14,641 nt of DNA from positions 1-14,641 of the forward strand of contig PAXL01000028.1 of the NCBI GenBank assembly GCA_002714465.1, read 5' to 3'. Of this stretch, positions 7,704 to 14,641 are shown in pieces. How positions within the stretch are numbered: the first letter of the stretch is position 1; every line of letters begins with the position of its first letter. The translations under genes were made by a program, and so were the position numbers. This DNA comes from Gemmatimonadota bacterium. Lineage in GTDB: Bacteria > Latescibacterota > UBA2968. The notes under the pieces were generated by a model. The model was not told the origin of the DNA and searched no databases. It saw only the letters and a program-made list of their open reading frames with translations.

Positions 7704-8376
7704 AGACGCTGGTATGACGGGCATCGACGTCCACGAACTCGTCCTCTTCGAGGATCCAGGCGGTGAGCTTCCGTCCGTAGACGCAGCCCGTGTCGAGTCC
7801 GACGACGAAGGGTGGCGCATCCGGGTCCTGTCGTTTAATCACGAGGCCTTTGGGTGCGTCGTGTCCGAAGATCAGTGTGCGTTGATCCGGCGGCGTGTAG
7901 TGATCGTACCACCGCGGACCTTCGATCCCTTCTGTGGGTGGCCAGGTTCTGATCGCTAGGAACTCGTCCCGATTCGTCCGTTCGAACCCTCGGTCCGGGT
8001 TGACGCCCGCGTGAACAAGTGTGAACTCGAGCTCACGGATCGAAAGGGGAAGGAATTCTATCCAGAGGATTATGGCATCGTGGACTGGGTCGAGCTCGTT
8101 GAGCGTGTGGATCTGGTTGGGCTCTAGTCCGGACTCGTCCTCGTTCCTGACTCGAGCCTGGAGTCGTTCCAGAAGCTTAACATCGTGGTTCCCGAGAACC
8201 ATCTGGGCGCCCGTGTTCCCGATGGTGGTCCATACACCGAGCGGATCCGGGCCCTTGGTGAACGCGTCACCCGTGAGATACAGGTGGTCCGTTCCCTTGA
8301 CGTAGCCGGTCTTCACGATAAGGTCGTCCAGTTCGGCTGCACAACCGTGGACATCGCCGATGAAGATGTGTCTCAT
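7702..8376 (-). CDS. ApaH/PP2A-type metallophosphatase
   Basis: This 224-residue calcineurin-like phosphoesterase carries the full metal-binding set: GDVHG (7-11, Asp8/His10), GDAFTKGPD (36-44, Asp37), GNHD (62-65), His122 in LVHAGVNP and His172 in FGHDAP. A late GLDTGCVYG (193-201) is typical of ApaH and bacterial PP2A-like enzymes, which hydrolyse diadenosine tetraphosphate or phosphoproteins. It is shorter than E. coli ApaH (about 280 residues) and closer to PrpE or PP2A-like members, so the substrate is open. I start at ATG 8376 because it begins right at the first catalytic strand and GAGGAG precedes it, though the spacer is only about 3 nt. It is divergent from tag and upstream of the SSF pair, from which it is probably functionally separate. 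Confidence 0.9.
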   Translation of the reverse strand: MRHIFIGDVHGCAAELDDLIVKTGYVKGTDHLYLTGDAFTKGPDPLGVWTTIGNTGAQMVLGNHDVKLLERLQARVRNEDESGLEPNQIHTLNELDPVHDAIILWIEFLPLSIRELEFTLVHAGVNPDRGFERTNRDEFLAIRTWPPTEGIEGPRWYDHYTPPDQRTLIFGHDAPKGLVIKRQDPDAPPFVVGLDTGCVYGRKLTAWILEEDEFVDVDARHTSV

Positions 8377-8492
8377 GAACTCCTCGAAAACGTTTCGATT
8401 ATGTGACCGGATCAATATACACAGGACACGCGCGGCCGGGAATACGATCCTAAAGAGACTTACAGGGGTGGCAGAGTTAGATGAAGAAGGGT

Positions 8493-8520
8493 TTGACGCT
8501 GGGCTATGACGCGGTAAGGT
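8493..8520 (+). promoter_or_regulatory. Possible sigma70-like promoter for tag
   Basis: TTGACG (8493-8498) and TAAGGT (8515-8520) are separated by 16 nt in the 222-nt gap between the divergent phosphatase and tag genes. The -35 is good and the -10 is poor. It would give a leader of roughly 70 nt before the tag ATG. No better candidate was seen for tag, and none for the phosphatase. Confidence 0.25.
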
Positions 8521-8598
8521 CAGATGCTTGCGGGGGCGACGCACGCGTTGCTAGGGAGTTTGCTTTGGGAACTCTTGGAAAGCTAATGGAGTGTGCAA

Positions 8599-9219
8599 AT
8601 GAACGGGTTGAAGACAGGAGCGGATGGGAGATTACGGTGCTGGTGGGGTGCCGACGAGGGTATCTATGCGGACTATCATGATTCGGAATGGGGGCGGCCG
8701 GTACGAGACGACATCAGGCTGTTCGAGAAGATCTGTCTGGAAGGGTTTCAGTCCGGACTGAGCTGGCTAACGATTTTGAAGAAGCGTGACAATTTTCGAG
8801 AAGCGTTCAAGGGATTCGATTTCGAGAAGGTTGCGAGGTTTACCCAAGCGAGCGTGAAGCGCCTCATTAAAGACGCGGGGATCGTCCGGCATCAGGGCAA
8901 GATCAGGTCTACGATCAACAACGCGCATCGGGCGATCGATCTGCGCGACGAGTTCGGGTCACTGTCAGACTACTTCTGGCAGTATGAACCCGACGCGAGG
9001 AGGCGACCCGGTCGAATTACGAACGCAGAACTGATGAAGATGACCGCGACTCACGAGTCACGGGAGATGAGCAAGGACCTGAAGGCGCGCGGATGGACGT
9101 TTGTTGGCCCTACGACGGCCTACGCCTTTATGCAATCGATGGGTCTAGTTAACGATCACCTTGAAGGATGTCACGTCAAAATGGCTTGTGTGGACGATCG
9201 GGAGCGGCTCGTTTTCTAG
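8599..9219 (+). CDS. tag: DNA-3-methyladenine glycosylase I
   Basis: This 206-residue enzyme excises 3-methyladenine from alkylated DNA, starting base excision repair. It has the constitutive Tag hallmarks: RCWWGADEGIYADYHDSEWG (13-32) with Cys14 and His27, and NDHLEGC (185-191) with His187 and Cys191, which together match the zinc ligands of E. coli Tag. LFEKICLEGFQSGLSWLTIL (41-60) contains the conserved Glu48, and KKRDNFREAF follows. Length is normal for the family. I prefer ATG 8599 because GGAG lies 7 nt upstream; a GTG two codons earlier is too close to that site. It is the only plus-strand gene between two minus-strand blocks and looks like an independent repair gene. It converges on the glycosidase gene with only 26 nt between the stops. 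Confidence 0.95.
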   Translation: MNGLKTGADGRLRCWWGADEGIYADYHDSEWGRPVRDDIRLFEKICLEGFQSGLSWLTILKKRDNFREAFKGFDFEKVARFTQASVKRLIKDAGIVRHQGKIRSTINNAHRAIDLRDEFGSLSDYFWQYEPDARRRPGRITNAELMKMTATHESREMSKDLKARGWTFVGPTTAYAFMQSMGLVNDHLEGCHVKMACVDDRERLVF

Positions 9220-9245
9220 ATACACACTCGCCTTACGGCCTTGCC

Positions 9246-10214
9246 CTAATTCTGATACCAGTAGGCTGTCGAAGCATAGTGATCCGAGCGATGGTTGTTG
9301 TGACCGTGCTCGATCGTCACTCGGATCGACTTGGTGAACGGGATCGGGTCGATGATGTGGAAGCGATACATGGTCCACTGGCCCTCCCAATTCTCGTGAC
9401 CATGGTTGAATAGCGATATGCCAGCATACGGGTAGCAGTTCGCCTGCATGCCCCAGGCGTGGCAGAAGTAGTCTTCGGATCCCGTTCCGTGAAGGGATCC
9501 GGGGAACGCATCGCCATCGACGAAGATCATGTCGTCGCCTTCGCCCCACCATCCGCCTGCGTGGTTGTCCACGCTCAGATTGCAGCCGATGTAGGTGCCT
9601 GATCCTTTCGTGTTGAGTATGACGTAGTTGTCGTTGCCCGTTAGGTTTGGACCTTCTTGGCCATCCGAGAGTGGAACCGCTTGGCATCTCTCGCTTCTCC
9701 ATGAACTGTGGAAATAGAGCGTGTCCTCAGGGAAGTCGCTCCACCTCTGATAGTCCACGTAATAGAAGATCCGCACCACCGTTTCACACGTGTTCTCCAG
9801 TTCAAGCTTCGCGTTCTTGGCGAAGGGCATTGTGATCCAGCAGTTGAATGCGCCACGATCCTCATTCGGGTTGATCGACATGTCGAAGAGTGCGCTGCGG
9901 TAGTTCGCCACGCGTCCGTGTCCGACACCGAAGAAGTCACCTACAGGTGCTTCGACCGCTGGCTCCAAGTTGTCATCCCAGTACATTCGAAGAATGACCT
10001 TCCGCGGGAAACGCGGATCGGTGACTTTGTGGTCGTTGTCAATCGCGAACCAGAGATGAGTTATGGCGCCGGGGCCTTCGAGGTCGGCCAGTGTTAGCTT
10101 TTCACTTGGCTGTATAATGCGCCAGTCGCGGTTGTAGCCATCGCGGGACCAAGAGGCTTCTCTGTGGGCGGTGTGGTGTTGTTTCTGATACAGGTGTGGT
10201 GTTTTCACATTCAT
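9246..10214 (-). CDS. DUF2961 / GH172-type glycoside hydrolase
   Basis: This 322-residue protein matches DUF2961, the family now classed as GH172, with characterised members acting on fructofuranosyl and D-arabinofuranosyl linkages. Visible landmarks are the opening WSRDGYNRDWRII (22-34), ADLEGPGAITHLWF (43-56), PVGDFFGVGHG (90-100), GGWWGEGDDMIFVDGD (220-235) with Glu225, and GTGSEDYF (243-250) with Glu247. The two Glu residues are the likely catalytic pair by analogy with the family. There is no signal peptide, so the protein should act in the cytoplasm or be exported another way. The ATG start has no clear ribosome-binding site. It lies downstream of the APH-like and mandelate racemase-type genes on the same strand. 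The glycan target is unknown. Confidence 0.88.
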   Translation of the reverse strand: MNVKTPHLYQKQHHTAHREASWSRDGYNRDWRIIQPSEKLTLADLEGPGAITHLWFAIDNDHKVTDPRFPRKVILRMYWDDNLEPAVEAPVGDFFGVGHGRVANYRSALFDMSINPNEDRGAFNCWITMPFAKNAKLELENTCETVVRIFYYVDYQRWSDFPEDTLYFHSSWRSERCQAVPLSDGQEGPNLTGNDNYVILNTKGSGTYIGCNLSVDNHAGGWWGEGDDMIFVDGDAFPGSLHGTGSEDYFCHAWGMQANCYPYAGISLFNHGHENWEGQWTMYRFHIIDPIPFTKSIRVTIEHGHNNHRSDHYASTAYWYQN

Positions 10215-10305
10215 ATTTTATAGGTAGAGGTGCGAAGCAGCAGAGGGAACACGAATAAGCGATGGGCGTTTAGTCGTCTGCATACTCAACGTCGAATAGA
10301 CCATC

Positions 10306-11085
10306 TCAGTGGAAAGCTTGGATCTGACGATACCACTGCATCTTTTCGGGGTCCAGTGGTCCTGACCCGTAGGCCTCGAAAAAGGGCTCGACCCATTCAC
10401 GACCCAGGTTTCGGGCGATCGAATAATCTGCTGCGACAAAGTCTCTGTAGGCATCGCTAATGCCCGCGTAACCCAAGTCGATCAGACCCGAGACCCGACC
10501 TTCTTGGATCATGACATTCGGCAGGCAGTAGTCACCGTGCGTGAACACTAGCTTCGAAGTAGACGGCATCCTATGGACAAGTTCTTGCAAAGCCTCGGAT
10601 GGTGATCCAGACAAGCCCTGGTCATCCACCATCTGCTGTGTAACGATTCCTGTCTCCACTCGCTTGCGTCCTCTCGCGAGGAGCTGTTCTGGCCCTCGAT
10701 CGATGGGGCAGTCATCGATCGGCAAGACGTGCAGATCGATGAGAACGCTCGCGAGCATTTCGACGAGCCGGGCCTTGTCGTCGTGACACGACTCGGTTTC
10801 CGAGCTCATACCCGGGATTCCATCGGTAAGGAGATACTCCGTTTCGCGATCGGTTGTGTAGGTGACGACGTTCGGAACTGCGATTCGGCTGTGCAGCCAC
10901 CGCATCGCATCAGCCTCGTTGGAGAGCGGCGCCGACCAGGTCGTAGTCGACTGCGTTTTCAGATAGCGTGTTCGCCCATCCGGGCGCGTATAGCGGAAGA
11001 CCTCAGACTCGGAAGCCGTCCTTAGGTTGTCGCCCGCTGTCGTGTACCCGACGAGGTACTGCTGGATAATGGCAGGCCAAGTCAT
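10306..11085 (-). CDS. APH(3')-like aminoglycoside phosphotransferase family protein
   Basis: This 259-residue kinase matches APH(3') enzymes in length and motif order: Lys43 (YLK) and Glu57 (NEADAMRWL) for ATP, catalytic Asp185 and Asn190 in HGDYCLPNV, and Asp203 in GLIDLGYAGISDAYRD. These correspond to K44, E60, D190, N195 and D208 of APH(3')-IIIa. The C-terminus reads WYRQIQAFH, whereas APH(3') enzymes usually end close to LLDELF, where a Glu and the final carboxylate hold the aminoglycoside. The acidic residues are missing here, so resistance activity is doubtful. It sits between two carbon-metabolism genes, with a palindrome upstream and no clear ribosome-binding site. It may be a small-molecule kinase rather than a resistance determinant; family assignment is secure. 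Confidence 0.88.
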   Translation of the reverse strand: MTWPAIIQQYLVGYTTAGDNLRTASESEVFRYTRPDGRTRYLKTQSTTTWSAPLSNEADAMRWLHSRIAVPNVVTYTTDRETEYLLTDGIPGMSSETESCHDDKARLVEMLASVLIDLHVLPIDDCPIDRGPEQLLARGRKRVETGIVTQQMVDDQGLSGSPSEALQELVHRMPSTSKLVFTHGDYCLPNVMIQEGRVSGLIDLGYAGISDAYRDFVAADYSIARNLGREWVEPFFEAYGSGPLDPEKMQWYRQIQAFH

Positions 11086-11121
11086 TAGTATGTGCTTGCC
11101 GTTCGACCATCGATACGCCAG

Positions 11122-11133
11122 ACGTGTTCACGT
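11122..11133. promoter_or_regulatory. Palindrome ACGTG-TT-CACGT upstream of the APH-like gene
   Basis: A perfect 5+5 bp dyad with a 2-nt spacer lies 37-48 nt before the APH-like ATG. Its size and position would suit a repressor operator. No promoter with good -35 and -10 boxes was found around it, and a 10-bp dyad can occur by chance. Confidence 0.25.
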
Positions 11134-11177
11134 AGTTAGTTACACAAAAACGATATTGGGATCCACAGCGGGCTAAT

Positions 11178-11197
11178 ACTGCCTTCGCTAAGGCAGT
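11178..11197 (-). terminator. Perfect 8-bp stem-loop after the mandelate racemase-type gene
   Basis: ACTGCCTT and AAGGCAGT form a perfect 8-bp stem with a 4-nt loop, starting 20 nt beyond the TAA of the upstream minus-strand gene. On the minus strand it is followed by ATTAGCC, so there is no T-run and intrinsic termination would be weak. It could also protect the transcript's 3' end. It separates that gene from the APH-like gene. Confidence 0.45.
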
Positions 11198-11217
11198 CAG
11201 GACAAAAGGAACCTGCG

Positions 11218-12306
11218 TTAAACGTTTCTGTGCTCTTCCATCGCGTCCCAGTCGAATTCGACACCGTGGCCTGGACGATCCGGGGCGATAGCGTAGCCGT
11301 CCTTGACCTGAATGGGATGGCTGATGTATTTCTCGAGGCCGAACATGTGCACCTCGAGGAACGAGGCGTTTGGGACCGCTGAGAGCAGATGGACGTGAAG
11401 GTCGTGGACACCGTGCGAGGTGACGGGCAGGTTGTTCGCCTCGGCGAGATGTGCGACCTTGAGCCACGTGGTGACGCCTCCGCAGATGGCGACATCAGGC
11501 TCCGGGAATGCGATCTCGCCGTAGCGGATCATGTGATCAAACTCGTGGATCGTACGGAGATTCTCGCCGGTCGCGATCGGAACGCCGCCCTCTCTGGCGA
11601 TTCTCGCGTGCCCCGCATAGTCGTCGGGGATCGTCGGCTCTTCGAGCCAGTAGACGTTGTGTTCCGCGAAAGCTCGCGCACCCCGAATGGCCTCGTCGAC
11701 TCGCCACCCCATGTTGGCGTCGACCATCAGAGGGAGATCAGCCCCTAGGATGTCTCGAACCCTAGCTACGCGTTCGACATCCTCTGAAAGCTTCCTACGC
11801 CCGACCTTCATTTTGATGGCCTTGAAGCCCTGATCGAGAAATCCCTCCGTTTGCGTGATCAGAGCATCGAGGGTGAACATCAGGTCTACGCCGCCCGCAT
11901 AGGCCCGGACACGGTTTTTGTGACCTCCCAAAAGTCTCCACCAGGGCTCACCTGCGGCCTTTCCGGCCAGATCCCACAAAGCGATGTCGATCGCTGAGAT
12001 GGCGAAGATCAGAGCACCACCTCGGCCGGCGAAATGGACGTGCCACCACATCCGGTTCCAGAGCTCTTCGATTCGTCGCGGATCTTGCCCGACGATGACA
12101 TCTCTGAGATCCCGGTCAACCAAGGCGTGAATGCCTGAACCTCCTGTGCCCGGTGTGAATGTGTAGCCGACACCTTCGAGTCCATCATCCGTGACGATCC
12201 GCGCGGTAACCAGATCAAAGTGCGTGATGGTGCCGTGCGAAGCATCCGACAGTGCGACGGGTAAGGGAATACGATAGAAATCGGTTTTGAGATTCTGAAT
12301 AATCAT
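11218..12306 (-). CDS. Mandelate racemase/muconate lactonizing enzyme family protein
   Basis: This 362-residue enolase-superfamily enzyme has the complete mandelate racemase-subgroup active site. Lys165-x-Lys167 (IKMKVG), metal ligands Asp196 (VDANMGW), Glu222 (LEEP) and Glu248 (TGEN), the Asp271/His298 dyad (PDVAICGG and TSHGVHD), and Glu318 (LEVHMF) all sit within one position of the Pseudomonas mandelate racemase numbering. Such enzymes abstract a proton next to a carboxylate, leading to racemisation or dehydration of acid sugars. The subgroup is clear; the substrate is not. I start at ATG 12306; the open frame extends upstream but reads as noise and crosses the promoter. No strong ribosome-binding site is visible. 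It is first in a minus-strand run with the APH-like and GH172 genes. Confidence 0.93.
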   Translation of the reverse strand: MIIQNLKTDFYRIPLPVALSDASHGTITHFDLVTARIVTDDGLEGVGYTFTPGTGGSGIHALVDRDLRDVIVGQDPRRIEELWNRMWWHVHFAGRGGALIFAISAIDIALWDLAGKAAGEPWWRLLGGHKNRVRAYAGGVDLMFTLDALITQTEGFLDQGFKAIKMKVGRRKLSEDVERVARVRDILGADLPLMVDANMGWRVDEAIRGARAFAEHNVYWLEEPTIPDDYAGHARIAREGGVPIATGENLRTIHEFDHMIRYGEIAFPEPDVAICGGVTTWLKVAHLAEANNLPVTSHGVHDLHVHLLSAVPNASFLEVHMFGLEKYISHPIQVKDGYAIAPDRPGHGVEFDWDAMEEHRNV

Positions 12307-12345
12307 GATGATAGCCGGTCTTGATTTGTTAGTGGTTAAGTAGAC

Positions 12346-12374
12346 ATGATACACGAGGAAAAAGGTAATGTCGA
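12346..12374 (-). promoter_or_regulatory. Sigma70-like promoter for the mandelate racemase-type gene
   Basis: Reading the minus strand, TCGACA (12374-12369) and TATCAT (12351-12346) are spaced by exactly 17 nt; each matches five of six bases of the bacterial -35 and -10 consensus. Transcription would begin near 12339, about 33 nt before the ATG at 12306. It lies in the short region shared with the divergent binding-protein gene, so the two genes may be controlled together. Confidence 0.5.
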
Positions 12375-12461
12375 ACGCCGAACAGCATTTGGTGTTGAAC
12401 ATCTGATATTCTCTTGATGTTGTTGCCACTGGGATCCTGCTTCGTGACATTCTATTTGCGA

Positions 12462-14399
12462 ATGAAGACCAAAGAAAAAACAGAAATTACTCAGGCGATA
12501 GCACGCTTAGCAGTCCTTTTCCTAGTCTCCGGCTGCCTGCCGGCGGATCCGGGTGTGGTGGAGTCCTCTTTTGGACCTGAGCGCGAAACGTCGCAAGTCA
12601 CGTTGGCACCGCTCCAGATCGATCCTGCGATTCTTGAGGAGCGTCGGTTTGGGGAGGCACCCACGCTCGCGGAGCGTGTGTCTCTAGGGGAACTGCCACC
12701 GGTGTCCAAGAGACTGCCGGAGAATCCTCTTGTGGTCGTCCCGATGGAAGAGATCGGGATCTATGGTGGGACGCTCCGTCGCGCGCTGACCGGGGATGTC
12801 GTCCAGATATGGGGACCGAACAAGTCGCTCAGTGAGAACCTCATGGGTTATGGGCGACCGGATCACGGACTGATCGAACACAACATCGCCGAAGCGCATC
12901 GGTTCGAGGACGAGGGGCGAACGGTCTACTTCAGGATTCGGAAGGGGATGAAATGGTCAGATGGCCATCCCTACACGGTAGACGACATTCTGTTTTGGTA
13001 TCACGACATGACTATGGACGACGACGCACGTCCTACCCTGATCCCGCCTTCCGTCTGGATGACCGGGGGCGAGCCGGTCAGGATGGAGAAGGTCGACGAT
13101 TACACGATCAAGATGACGGCGAAGCTTCCGATGGGGCGAATTCTGCACGCGCTATGCTCGGACTATAGCGCGTTTCCGAAGCACAAGCTTAAGCATCTGC
13201 ATCCGCGATACAACCCTGAGGCCAGCTATGAGGCCTTCCGGGACAGTACGACTAACGCGCAGCTCGTGCTCAGACCCCATCTGCCCCGACTTTCCGCCTT
13301 TGTGCCTGTCGAGTGGGAGCGCGGACAGCGGATCGTCTACGAACGGAACCCTTATTACCACAAGATCGACAGCGAGGGAAACCAGCTTCCCTATGCTGAT
13401 CGGCTCGAATTCGCGGTGATCCAGGACGAGCAGGTGATTCTGCTAAAGTTCATCAACGGGGAGGTAGATCTGTTCGGGCGCTACACACAGATCAGCATGT
13501 TCCCTACGCTGAAGGCAATGGAGCGCAACGGGAAATACAAGACCGTCGTGGAGCCGATCGATCAGGGACCCGCATTCTACGTGAACTGGGATGCGCCTAA
13601 CCCACAGCTTCGCGATGCCTTCCGGGAGATTCGGGTCCGAGTGGCCATGTCACACGCACTGAACCGAGAGGAGATCAGTGCGATCGCTTACCACAACTTG
13701 CTCGAACCGGGAGGATACTCGTTCGGCAGATCTACACCCTGGTATGATCGGGACGTGCACATGCGATACTCGCAATACGATCCGGACAAGGCGGGTGAGC
13801 TTCTGGACGAGGCTGGCTACGGCGATTCCGACGGCGACGGATATCGCGAATTTCACGATGGTTCAACGTTCAGCGTAACGATTGATGTGATGCCGGGCGC
13901 GTGGGCAGACATTTGTGAGTTGGCGGCGGAGCAGTGGGAGGCGGTCGGGATCCGAACACACCTGAACGTCGCGCTGAGAGACATCGTCTGGCCCCGACGA
14001 ACAAATGGAACTTTCGACATCCACTTTTGGAACCTGACGGGACCTGACGATCCGCTCGTACGGATGAACGAGTGGGCGATCATGGGAGAATCGCTACCCT
14101 ATTGGCATCGCACCGCGATGGATGGCGGTCCCGACTGGCTCTGGGAGGCCACACGACACATCAAGGCGGCAGCAACGACCATCGATACGGTCGAGGTGAA
14201 TTATCACATGCGGAATGCACGTGACCTGCACACGGAGCACGTGCCCGTGATCGCGACCGGGTCAGGACACAAGGTTTGGGGATACAGTACTCGGCTCGGG
14301 AACGTACCCTACAGGGCAGCCGCAGGTGATGTGAGACGCAGCTGGAGTCGGGCGGTGTTTCACGAGCAGCTGTATGTGAAGAGAGACGGTGGGTTGTAG
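12462..14399 (+). CDS. Family-5 ABC transporter substrate-binding lipoprotein
   Basis: From ATG 12462 the product is 645 residues, a family-5 (OppA/DppA/NikA-like) solute-binding protein. The N-terminus MKTKEKTEITQAI plus hydrophobic ARLAVLFLVSGC ends in a lipobox with Cys25, so the mature protein should be lipid-anchored outside the inner membrane. Family landmarks follow: YFRIRKGMKWSDGHPYTVDD, FERNPYY-like YERNPYYHKI, ALNREEIS and YDPDKAGELLDEAGYGD. It is longer than OppA (about 540 residues), as in large members from deep-branching bacteria. An upstream TTG (12414) would add 16 residues before the signal and is less likely; neither start has a clear Shine-Dalgarno. No permease or ATPase gene follows within the window; instead an MFS gene starts 52 nt later. 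The ligand may be an oligopeptide or oligosaccharide. Confidence 0.92.
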   Translation: MKTKEKTEITQAIARLAVLFLVSGCLPADPGVVESSFGPERETSQVTLAPLQIDPAILEERRFGEAPTLAERVSLGELPPVSKRLPENPLVVVPMEEIGIYGGTLRRALTGDVVQIWGPNKSLSENLMGYGRPDHGLIEHNIAEAHRFEDEGRTVYFRIRKGMKWSDGHPYTVDDILFWYHDMTMDDDARPTLIPPSVWMTGGEPVRMEKVDDYTIKMTAKLPMGRILHALCSDYSAFPKHKLKHLHPRYNPEASYEAFRDSTTNAQLVLRPHLPRLSAFVPVEWERGQRIVYERNPYYHKIDSEGNQLPYADRLEFAVIQDEQVILLKFINGEVDLFGRYTQISMFPTLKAMERNGKYKTVVEPIDQGPAFYVNWDAPNPQLRDAFREIRVRVAMSHALNREEISAIAYHNLLEPGGYSFGRSTPWYDRDVHMRYSQYDPDKAGELLDEAGYGDSDGDGYREFHDGSTFSVTIDVMPGAWADICELAAEQWEAVGIRTHLNVALRDIVWPRRTNGTFDIHFWNLTGPDDPLVRMNEWAIMGESLPYWHRTAMDGGPDWLWEATRHIKAAATTIDTVEVNYHMRNARDLHTEHVPVIATGSGHKVWGYSTRLGNVPYRAAAGDVRRSWSRAVFHEQLYVKRDGGL

Positions 14400-14451
14400 G
14401 TAGTGAGTGATCAGTAGAGTAATCGGCTATACGGTTCATGTCGGGTATAGA

Positions 14452-14641
14452 GTGACTAACACCTTCAGCTTCATGCGCGGGAATGTACTGGTGCTTTCGG
14501 TTTCGGGAGCGCTCGGGATGTTCGCACGCAGTATGGTATTTCCATACGTGCCGCTCTATATAATGTCTCTCGGTGGACAGCCGGAGGAGATCGGGATCGT
14601 TTATGCGCTCGGTCCCCTCGGTGGTCTGTTGGTCTTCCCGG
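14452..14641 (+). CDS. MFS transporter, 5' part only
   Basis: A frame open to the window end encodes the N-terminal part of a major facilitator permease: GNVLVLSVSGALGMFARSMV as a first membrane helix, then FPYVPLYIMSLGGQPEEIG, a periplasmic-loop pattern typical of MFS helix 1-2 junctions, then a second helix YALGPLGGLLVFP. It should be an inner-membrane secondary transporter. GTG 14452 is my provisional start; GTG 14407 and ATG 14473 are in frame and none has a strong ribosome-binding site. It follows the binding lipoprotein on the same strand and could be co-transcribed. The substrate cannot be judged from 63 residues. Confidence 0.75.
   Translation, partial: MTNTFSFMRGNVLVLSVSGALGMFARSMVFPYVPLYIMSLGGQPEEIGIVYALGPLGGLLVFP

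Noticed and set aside
8481..8681. Plus-strand frame starting ATGAAGAAGGG before tag
   Set aside because: It overlaps the tag start in another frame, has no recognisable motif, and no ribosome-binding site.
1..14641. CRISPR arrays, insertion sequences, phage genes or toxin-antitoxin pairs
   Set aside because: No regularly spaced repeats, transposase, integrase or typical paired small ORFs were seen on either strand.

Overview
The window looks like a chromosomal segment of an uncultured, heterotrophic, probably marine or soil bacterium. The gene set combines a phytanoyl-CoA-type dioxygenase, an SMP-30/gluconolactonase, a DUF2961/GH172 glycosidase, a mandelate racemase-type enolase, a sodium:solute symporter and a large family-5 ABC binding lipoprotein. 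I associate this set with groups such as Poribacteria or Latescibacterota. That placement is inference from gene content; there is no rRNA or other marker gene here.

Layout. Positions 1-449 hold no gene I can support: one frame is open to 291, and there is a weak inverted repeat at 361-412. From 450 to 8376 everything is on the minus strand. Read in transcription order this run contains an ApaH-type metallophosphatase, a small two-helix membrane protein, a sodium:solute symporter (SSF), a phytanoyl-CoA dioxygenase family enzyme, a short coding-looking remnant, an SMP-30 lactonase, a small unknown ORF overlapping (GTGA) a secreted beta-propeller-like protein, a short GNAT acetyltransferase that looks truncated, and a two-domain protein with a possible ADP-ribosyltransferase-like N-terminus and HEAT-like repeats. 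A plus-strand 3-methyladenine DNA glycosylase I (tag) lies at 8599-9219, divergent from the phosphatase. A second minus-strand block (9246-12306) has a mandelate racemase-type enzyme, an APH(3')-like phosphotransferase and a GH172-type glycosidase. Divergent from it, a family-5 substrate-binding lipoprotein (12462-14399) is followed by the start of an MFS transporter that runs off the window.

How it fits together. Most genes suggest scavenging and oxidation of small organic acids or sugars: uptake by the SSF pair, oxidation by the Fe(II)/2-oxoglutarate enzyme, lactone hydrolysis by SMP-30, acid-sugar dehydration or racemisation by the enolase-superfamily enzyme, and glycoside cleavage by GH172. 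The actual substrates cannot be read from sequence. The best regulatory signals are a sigma70-like promoter (TCGACA-17-TATCAT) in front of the mandelate racemase-type gene and a perfect 8-bp stem-loop just after it.

I found no phage, insertion sequence, CRISPR array or obvious multi-gene defence system. The items most worth a second look are the ART-like/HEAT protein at 450-1718 and the APH(3')-like kinase whose C-terminal drug-binding residues look replaced. Some genes lack a clear ribosome-binding site, so several starts are provisional.
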